A DNA stretch of 6,210 nucleotides from an uncultured Lachnospiraceae bacterium (GTDB lineage: Bacteria; Bacillota_A; Clostridia; Lachnospirales; Lachnospiraceae): NCBI GenBank assembly GCA_902795715.1, contig CADBME010000435.1, forward strand, positions 1-6,210. The letters run 5' to 3'. This document shows, piece after piece, positions 1-3,991 of this stretch. Every line of letters begins with the position of its first letter. Position 1 is the first letter of the stretch. The position numbers and the translations under genes are program-made. Below the pieces are notes generated by a model. The model was not told where the DNA came from and made no database searches. It was given only the letters and a program-made list of their open reading frames with translations.

Positions 1-461
1 AGTGTGGTCAGTCCGCCGTGTGCAAGCAGAATAGCCTGGAATAAAAGGACGATAAGACCTAAGATACTGGTTACACAAGGTCCGAAGAGGATCGCTCCAA
101 GACCGGTTCCTGTCATGTGGGAGCAGCTGCCTGTTACGGACGGGATCTTCAGGGATGAGATTACGAAAACGAATGCTCCTGTTATGGCTAAAAGAGTGAT
201 GGTCTTTCTGTCGTTTTCAACAATTTTGCGGATCTTCATAAAGCCGATTATCAGGAAAGGAATACATATCAGGTCCCAGGAGATGCACCATCCTAAAGGA
301 AGGTATCCTTCCATAACGTGCATGGCGTTTGTCACCGGAGCTACAGCGAACATGGCGAAGAAGGCAAATAATAAGGTCTTTGCTTTAAAAGCCAGGCTCG
401 GTGAAAGCTGATGAAGAGAATTCTTTTTGTTTTCTTTCTTTTCCTTAAAGTAGTTTTTCAT
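1..461 (-). CDS. cbiM: CbiM, cobalt ECF transporter substrate-binding (S) component, partial
   Basis: Partial gene; the C-terminal part lies beyond the left edge, and 153 codons are visible. CbiM is the membrane protein that binds Co(II) in energy-coupling-factor transporters and works with CbiQ and CbiO. Residues 1-28 are Lys-rich, followed by a hydrophobic stretch (about 29-42) ending in V-T-N-A, a plausible signal peptidase site. Cleavage after Ala46 would expose MHVMEGYLP; in this family the mature Met-His N-terminus is a metal ligand. [13 protein letters not shown] (111-123) matches the CbiM metal-site motif, usually SCSHPTG, rather than the NikM version, which favours cobalt over nickel. 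LAHGGLTT (146-153) is also characteristic. AAAGGAGG (475-468) lies 6 nt before the ATG. The gene is divergent from cbiQO instead of heading a cbiMNQO operon. No cbiN is visible, though it could lie off the edge. Confidence 0.93.
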   Translation of the reverse strand, partial: MKNYFKEKKENKKNSLHQLSPSLAFKAKTLLFAFFAMFAVAPVTNAMHVMEGYLPLGWCISWDLICIPFLIIGFMKIRKIVENDRKTITLLAITGAFVFVISSLKIPSVTGSCSHMTGTGLGAILFGPCVTSILGLIVLLFQAILLAHGGLTT

Positions 462-496
462 AATGTTCCTCCTTTAATTGAATACTATTAGTGAGA

Positions 497-548
497 TGAG
501 ACTTAAATTTTGTGTACCAGAGTTGTCTGCGTTTCAATTTGAGTCTCA
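497..548. repeat. 13-bp imperfect inverted repeat in the cbiM leader
   Basis: TGAGACTTAAATT (497-509) and AATTTGAGTCTCA (536-548) are complementary at 12 of 13 positions, with a 26-nt loop. If cbiM is transcribed from the promoter proposed at 568-595, this lies within the 5' untranslated leader, 36-87 nt before the start codon. It could be an RNA hairpin or a pair of DNA operators. Each arm carries a TGAGACT half-site also found elsewhere in the two intergenic regions. On the minus-strand transcript the single mismatch is A-C. Confidence 0.5.
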
Positions 549-567
549 ATATTTAAGAACTGAACTC

Positions 568-595
568 ATTATATATCAAAATGATATTTTAGCAA
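568..595 (-). promoter_or_regulatory. Predicted cbiM promoter with operator-like palindrome in the spacer
   Basis: On the minus strand TTGCTA (595-590) is followed after 16 bp by a perfect TATAAT (573-568), about 100 nt upstream of the cbiM start. The spacer holds the palindrome TATCAAAATGATA (574-586). A protein bound there would compete with RNA polymerase. The assignment rests on consensus match and position only. Confidence 0.5.
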
Positions 596-613
596 TATAC
601 TATTTTGATACTG
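574..613. promoter_or_regulatory. AGTATCAA-type repeat cluster upstream of cbiM
   Basis: The block contains TATCAAAATGATA (574-586) and, on the minus strand, CAGTATCAAAATAGTATA (613-596). TATCAAAAT at 574-582 and ATTTTGATA at 602-610 form a perfect 9-bp inverted repeat with a 19-bp gap. The minus-strand 18-mer matches one upstream of cbiQ (1619-1636) at 17 of 18 positions and in the same orientation relative to its gene. A shared regulator-binding site is the likely role; the protein that binds is unknown. Confidence 0.5.
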
Positions 614-633
614 GTACGTAAATAATTGTTTTT

Positions 634-642
634 TGAGACTCA
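634..642. promoter_or_regulatory. TGAGACTCA palindromic box, left copy
   Basis: TGAGACTCA is a 4-1-4 palindrome, in context TTTTGAGACTCATTTAAA. It sits 21 bp from the minus-strand AGTATCAA (612-605), the same arrangement as on the cbiQ side (gap 20 bp). It also lies upstream of the resolvase-like gene, so it could act on either direction. A related copy, TTGAGTCTCAA, is at 539-549. Confidence 0.45.
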
Positions 643-704
643 TTTAAAGTGAACATTATTGTCAGCACTTATATTTATGGATGCAAATAATTTTACCATA
701 TTTA

Positions 705-710
705 TATAAT
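705..710 (+). promoter_or_regulatory. Possible -10 element of the resolvase-like gene
   Basis: A perfect TATAAT lies about 70 nt upstream of the start at 780. The -35 position is poor (TGCAAA at 682-687, 17-bp spacer), so basal expression may be weak or activator dependent. AGAATCAAAA (741-750), one base from the AGTATCAA motif, lies downstream in the presumed leader and could be an autoregulatory site. The rest of the 480-779 gap holds the repeats listed separately and no gene. Confidence 0.3.
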
Positions 711-779
711 ATGATTTTCCGGATGTGATAGAATAAGAACAGAATCAAAAGATTTATCATATTAAAAGGAGACTGGTTT

Positions 780-1472
780 ATGGCAAAAGAATTCGCCTAT
801 TGCAGTTCTGGATGCACCCGGCCGCAATTTGAAAGACAGATTATCAATATTAATAAGAAGTATCCGAATGCGATCATTGTCAAAGAAGTCTATTCTCAGA
901 CAATGACTGACCGGACAGAGCTGAAAAAACTACTTGTCCAGTTAGAGGAAGATGATACTCTGATTGTGAATTCCATAGACCGGCTGAGTCGGGATCCTGA
1001 AGACTTTCTTTCCTATTATAAGGAATTTAGCCAAAGAGGAGTGAATCTGATTTTTATCAACCAGCCATTTATGAATTCGGAAATCTTCACATCAGCCTGC
1101 CGAATGATGGCTGATCAGGCCACAGAGCCGGAGCTGCAAGTTTTTACTGATGGAATGTATGGCCTTCTGAAATCACAGATATCCATACTGCTCGATCAAT
1201 CCTGGCAAGATCTGCAGGATCACAGGGACCAGATGAAAGCATCTTATAAGAAGGCTAAGGAGAGAGAGAAGGAGAGCGGCAGGCCTGTCGGTAAAAGATA
1301 TGAATCGAGAAAATCCTTTATGGTTAAGGAACTGATCAGACGGTACAATCAACAATTTGACGGATCAATGAATGATATACAGACTATGGAACAGATCCGG
1401 AACGAAATGGGAACCATATCAAGAAATACATATTATAAATATAAGAAAGAACTCGTCGAAGATGAGACCTGA
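780..1472 (+). CDS. Serine-resolvase-like protein with degenerate catalytic motif
   Basis: A 230-residue protein with the layout of a small serine recombinase. The N-terminal catalytic-like domain (about 1-125) has FERQI (17-21), Ser39 and Arg45 in the YS-(x5)-R segment, and IDRLSRD (66-72), matching Asp67, Arg68 and Arg71 of gamma-delta resolvase. A long charged helix (about 138-173) leads to SGRPVGKR and a C-terminal helix-turn-helix-like segment ending SRNTYYKYKKEL. The motif usually reading Y-x-R-V-S reads YCSSG (7-11). Without gaps, the essential Arg aligns with Ser9 and the nucleophilic Ser with Gly11; the dimer-helix ER signature is also lost. It may be a DNA-binding regulator rather than an active recombinase, although Ser9 or Ser10 could substitute. 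GGAGA (768-772) precedes the start by 7 nt. It lies between the two divergent halves of the cobalt transporter. The family is confident; the role is inferred. Confidence 0.85.
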   Translation: MAKEFAYCSSGCTRPQFERQIININKKYPNAIIVKEVYSQTMTDRTELKKLLVQLEEDDTLIVNSIDRLSRDPEDFLSYYKEFSQRGVNLIFINQPFMNSEIFTSACRMMADQATEPELQVFTDGMYGLLKSQISILLDQSWQDLQDHRDQMKASYKKAKEREKESGRPVGKRYESRKSFMVKELIRRYNQQFDGSMNDIQTMEQIRNEMGTISRNTYYKYKKELVEDET

Positions 1473-1495
1473 TTATTCAGGTCTCTTTTTTTTTT
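1464..1495 (+). terminator. Intrinsic terminator of the resolvase-like gene
   Basis: GAGACCTGA (1464-1472) pairs perfectly with TCAGGTCTC (1477-1485) around a TTAT loop, followed by ten T residues (1486-1495). The left arm overlaps the last codons and the TGA stop. It should insulate cbiQ from transcription of the upstream gene, implying that cbiQO has its own promoter. Confidence 0.93.
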
Positions 1496-1562
1496 GCTTT
1501 TTAATGTTATATAGCTTTTCCAAAATGAAAGAATAGTATCACTTTGCCAATTATTATACTTA

Positions 1563-1577
1563 AAATGAGACTCATTT
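1563..1577. promoter_or_regulatory. AAATGAGACTCATTT palindrome, right copy, Fur-box-like
   Basis: A perfect 7-1-7 palindrome upstream of cbiQ. Its arms AATGA and TCATT and its 15-bp length resemble the core of the classical Fur box (AATGATAATCATT), differing in the central three bases. A Fur-family regulator is therefore a reasonable inference. A half-site, TTTTGAGACG, recurs at 1667-1676. Compare the copy at 634-642 near cbiM. Confidence 0.5.
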
Positions 1578-1604
1578 GCAAAATAATACTATACAGTATC
1601 AATA

Positions 1605-1633
1605 TTGTTTCTTTCATACAGTATCAAAATAAT
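1605..1633 (+). promoter_or_regulatory. Candidate cbiQO promoter
   Basis: TTGTTT (1605-1610), a 17-bp spacer and AATAAT (1628-1633) form a fair match to a housekeeping promoter, about 70 nt before the cbiQ start. The spacer contains one AGTATCAA repeat, paralleling the operator-like palindrome inside the proposed cbiM promoter. The -35 is weak, and other hexamers in this AT-rich DNA are possible. Confidence 0.35.
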
Positions 1634-1706
1634 ATACAATAGTATCAACAAATGATTCAGTCTGCTTTTGAGACGTTTCTTCATAGGAGAATGGAGGGAG
1701 GAAACC

Positions 1707-2597
1707 ATGGGAAAAATTATTACTATATTATTATGCATTGCTGCTGCAGCAATGTTTGTTCACGGCTTATGGAAAGGGAGGAAAAATCATCATCATTTCC
1801 ACCTGGGACATTCTCATGAGGGAGGCACGCTTGATATCGATGCCATGGCCTATAATTCCAAAATGAGAAGCTGGAACGCCGGCTTCAAGGTATTGCTGGC
1901 AATCATCAGCCTGATCTTATGTATCGCATTTAATAACATCTATGTTTCTATCGCAACCATACTCATGATGGGTTATCTGACCGTAGTAATCGGCGAGCTG
2001 GAATTTGATCATTACATTTCCATGATGACCATCCCGATTGTTTTCATGGTTGTGGGGGCAATCACCATCGCCATCGGTTATTCTTTAAAGCCGATTGGCC
2101 AGTATAATTTACATGTATTTAACCTTTTTTATATTTACTGGTCACAAAAAAGTCTGATCCAGGCAGCAGTCCTGATTCTGAAGGCTCTTGGAGCAGTAAG
2201 CGCCCTTTACATGATGACCCTGACCACACCGCTGACAGAGCTGGTCTCCGTACTCAGAAAGGCTCATATGCCCAAACTGATCGTTGAACTAATGAATATG
2301 ATCTATCGATATATATTTATCATGCTGGAAACTTATTCCCGCCTGAAGAATTCAGCCGAATCGCGACTGGGCTACTGTGATTTCAGAACATCCTGTTACA
2401 GTTTCGGTCAGATTGCCAGCAATCTTTTCGTTATCACACTGAAAAAGGGAAATGCCTACTACAATGCCCTGGAAGCTCGATGCTACAACGGAGAACTGAA
2501 TTTCCTGGAGGATGTCAAGCCGGTAAAAAGCTGGCAGATCGTCATGGGTATTGTTTTCGTCATTCTGCTGTGCGCCATCTGGTTCCTGACAAGATAG
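1707..2597 (+). CDS. cbiQ: CbiQ, cobalt ECF transporter transmembrane coupling protein (EcfT)
   Basis: EcfT couples ATP hydrolysis by CbiO to movement of the CbiM substrate subunit in the membrane. The protein has 296 residues from the ATG at 1707, chosen because GGGAGG (1696-1701) precedes it by 5 nt; an in-frame ATG at 1668 lacks a comparable site. The usual CbiQ start is visible from about residue 43 (DIDAMAYNSKMRSWN), followed by membrane segments near 59-96, 104-125, 150-172 and 277-294. The coupling region carries both XRX-type motifs: SAESRLGY (216-223) and ALEARCYNGE (254-263). An unusual addition is an N-terminal hydrophobic helix (about 4-21) followed by a His-rich loop with His28, 29, 30, 32, 35 and 37, which could bind metal. 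It forms an operon with cbiO (57-nt gap). No cbiN is nearby. Confidence 0.92.
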   Translation: MGKIITILLCIAAAAMFVHGLWKGRKNHHHFHLGHSHEGGTLDIDAMAYNSKMRSWNAGFKVLLAIISLILCIAFNNIYVSIATILMMGYLTVVIGELEFDHYISMMTIPIVFMVVGAITIAIGYSLKPIGQYNLHVFNLFYIYWSQKSLIQAAVLILKALGAVSALYMMTLTTPLTELVSVLRKAHMPKLIVELMNMIYRYIFIMLETYSRLKNSAESRLGYCDFRTSCYSFGQIASNLFVITLKKGNAYYNALEARCYNGELNFLEDVKPVKSWQIVMGIVFVILLCAIWFLTR

Positions 2598-2654
2598 TAA
2601 GCTGTAGTGAACCAAGCTAAAAAAGATATTATAAATAATAGAAGGAGAATAGAT

Positions 2655-3500
2655 ATGAATACTAAAAATGAGCAGCCTATCTTAAAGGTAGAGGATTTAC
2701 ATTTCAGATATAACGATGAGAAGGAAACGCTAAGAGGAATCAGCCTGGACATCTATGAGGGAGAAAAAATTGCTGTTCTGGGATCCAACGGAGCAGGAAA
2801 GTCCACTTTCTTTTTAAATATTAACGGTGTACTTAAATCCTCTTCCGGGCAGATTAGTTATCGGGGAAAGCAGATCGACAAAAAAAGCCTCAATGAACTT
2901 AGAAAAAATGTCGGTATTGTCTTCCAGGACGCAGATAACCAGATCATCGCTTCCACGGTAGAGGCAGAGGTTTCTTTTGGACCCATGAATTTAAAGCTTC
3001 CCCGGGATGAAGTGATAGCAAGAGTTGACAAGGCTCTGGCCTATATGAATATCAGCAGCTTTAAGAAAAGAGCTCCCCATTATCTCAGTGGTGGTGAGAA
3101 AAAACGTGTCAGTATCGCAGACATTATCGCCATGGAATCCGAAGTCATTATTTTCGATGAACCTACGGCAGCTCTTGATCCCTATAATGCAGCTATGCTG
3201 GAGGAGGTCCTTGCAAAAATGAGCGATGAAGGCAGGACCATGCTGATTTCGACCCATGATGTTGATTTTGCTTACCGTTGGGCTGACCGGGCTGTCGTCT
3301 TCAGCAACGGGCAGATTATAGCAGATGATACCCCTCTTAACATTTTCAAGCAGGAGGATATCCTGGAGCAGGCCAGCCTGAAACACCCGACCATGTTTGA
3401 TGTATTCACCATCATGGAGGAAAACAATGTCATCCCTTCAAACGGATCTTACCCCAGAAATATCAGTGAATTCAGGGAAATGATCAAAAAGATATCCTGA
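2655..3500 (+). CDS. cbiO: CbiO, cobalt ECF transporter ATP-binding protein
   Basis: ABC ATPase that powers cobalt uptake with CbiQ and CbiM on the cytoplasmic side. The protein has 281 residues from ATG 2655, preceded by GAAGGAGA (2641-2648); an in-frame ATG at 2607 lacks a good ribosome site and would add 16 non-family residues. All nucleotide-binding motifs are intact: Walker A GSNGAGKST (43-51), Q-loop Gln91 in VFQDADNQI, signature LSGGE (144-148), Walker B VIIFDE (164-169), D-loop ALDP (173-176) and His201 in the switch. VFQDADNQI and the C-terminal extension after about residue 220 are typical of CbiO/EcfA proteins. It is last in the cbiQO unit; no clear terminator is seen before the next promoter. 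Nothing suggests loss of function. Confidence 0.95.
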   Translation: MNTKNEQPILKVEDLHFRYNDEKETLRGISLDIYEGEKIAVLGSNGAGKSTFFLNINGVLKSSSGQISYRGKQIDKKSLNELRKNVGIVFQDADNQIIASTVEAEVSFGPMNLKLPRDEVIARVDKALAYMNISSFKKRAPHYLSGGEKKRVSIADIIAMESEVIIFDEPTAALDPYNAAMLEEVLAKMSDEGRTMLISTHDVDFAYRWADRAVVFSNGQIIADDTPLNIFKQEDILEQASLKHPTMFDVFTIMEENNVIPSNGSYPRNISEFREMIKKIS

Positions 3501-3514
3501 AGATAAAAAAGTTG

Positions 3515-3543
3515 TTGACAAATATAAGAAGGCATTCTAATAT
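3515..3543 (+). promoter_or_regulatory. Promoter of the metal-efflux operon
   Basis: A perfect TTGACA (3515-3520), a 17-bp spacer and TAATAT (3538-3543) give a strong housekeeping-type promoter about 115 nt upstream of the first gene. The operator at 3549-3566 covers the expected transcription start, a classic arrangement for repression. This makes the small protein and the ATPase a unit separate from cbiQO. Confidence 0.75.
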
Positions 3544-3548
3544 ATACC

Positions 3549-3566
3549 TATACCCCTATGGGTATA
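3549..3566. promoter_or_regulatory. CsoR/RcnR-family-type operator
   Basis: TATACCCCTATGGGTATA is symmetric at 16 of 18 positions, with outer TATACCC and GGGTATA arms. AT-flanked C/G runs of this type are typical targets of CsoR/RcnR/CstR-family repressors, which release DNA on binding Cu(I), Ni/Co or persulfide. It sits just downstream of the -10 element. No such regulator is encoded in the window, so it must be elsewhere, and the inducing metal is not determined. Confidence 0.65.
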
Positions 3567-3603
3567 CAACCAATGTTACTTAAGGCCTTTTCACTTTGAT
3601 ATT

Positions 3604-3636
3604 GCCTGAATTCCAGAGAAAGAGATTACTTCAGGC
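3604..3636 (+). other. Leader hairpin before the efflux operon
   Basis: GCCTGAA (3604-3610) pairs with TTCAGGC (3630-3636) around a 19-nt loop, followed by TGTTTTA and then the AAGGAGG ribosome site. It is too loosely looped and lacks a full U-run for a strong terminator. It could be a leader structure affecting stability or translation, or chance. Confidence 0.3.
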
Positions 3637-3659
3637 TGTTTTAGAAGGAGGTACATACT

Positions 3660-3962
3660 ATGTTTTTTGAGAAAAAAGTTTTGTTTTCTATTTTAGGTGG
3701 TTTTGTTCTTGGTAAGGCAGGAAGCCAGATTTTTGGCTCAGCCAAGGCAAAGGAAGCTTATCTTAAGGCAGCGACCGGAGCTCTGATCATGAAAGACTAC
3801 ATCATGGAGCAGGCAGAAATTATTCAGGCTGAAGGTTCTGATATCCTTGCTGATGCCAGACTCCGGGCCGATGAGTACCAGGCAAAGAAAGACGCAGAAT
3901 TCATGTGTGGGACAGATGATAAAAGCTGTGATCAGGAAGCCGTTCCTGCTGTAGAAGCATAG
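3660..3962 (+). CDS. Small membrane-anchored protein, PacL-like, partner of P1B ATPase
   Basis: A 100-residue protein with a hydrophobic N-terminal segment (about 7-25, Gly-rich, LGGFVLGKAGSQIFG). It is followed by an alanine/charged amphipathic region (about 28-80) including AKEAYLKAATGAL and ILADARLRADEY, likely helical. The C-terminal tail has Cys83, Asp86, Asp87, Cys90 and Asp91, possible metal ligands. AGGAGG (3646-3651) lies 8 nt before the ATG, and the ATPase gene starts 29 nt downstream. Size, membrane anchor, helix-rich middle, metal-ligand tail and position before a CtpC-like ATPase all parallel mycobacterial PacL (DUF1490) proteins, which scaffold metal-efflux ATPases. Homology is not shown here; it may belong to a Firmicute DUF family (I think DUF6110, from memory). 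Likely role: scaffold or metal-delivery subunit of the exporter. Confidence 0.85.
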   Translation: MFFEKKVLFSILGGFVLGKAGSQIFGSAKAKEAYLKAATGALIMKDYIMEQAEIIQAEGSDILADARLRADEYQAKKDAEFMCGTDDKSCDQEAVPAVEA

Positions 3963-3991
3963 GACGATTCAGATACGCGAAGGAGTAGCCT

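Larger units (their letters stand above)
1535..1648 (+). repeat. Cluster of direct AGTATCA repeats upstream of cbiQ
   Basis: Four same-strand copies: AGTATCAC (1535-1542) and AGTATCAA at 1595-1602, 1620-1627 and 1641-1648. Their starts are 60, 25 and 21 bp apart, so the last three are roughly two helical turns apart. ATACAGTATCAA is exact at both 1591-1602 and 1616-1627. The layout suggests cooperative binding of a regulator. The region from 1496 to 1706 holds no gene. Confidence 0.6.

Noticed and set aside
4..411. 135-codon plus-strand open frame at the left edge
   Set aside because: It is antisense to the CbiM coding frame, which has clear family motifs and a good ribosome site; the plus-strand translation shows no recognisable domain.
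461..600. Cobalamin or NiCo riboswitch in the cbiM leader
   Set aside because: I could not find the conserved core of either class; the leader is short and AT-rich with a simple inverted repeat.
480..779. CRISPR-like repeat array
   Set aside because: The repeats are short, vary in orientation and spacing, and lack uniform spacers.
780..1472. Mobile element or integron carrying the resolvase-like gene
   Set aside because: No transposase, clear terminal repeats with target duplication, or cargo is seen; the flanking repeats are short and look operator-like.
1668..1706. Upstream start for CbiQ adding 13 residues
   Set aside because: No good ribosome site precedes 1668, while GGGAGG precedes the ATG at 1707.
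2607..2654. Upstream start for CbiO adding 16 residues
   Set aside because: The added residues are not family-like, and the GAAGGAGA site positions the start at 2655.
3604..3640. Intrinsic terminator after cbiO
   Set aside because: The stem is only 7 bp with a 19-nt loop and no full U-run, and it lies downstream of the next promoter.
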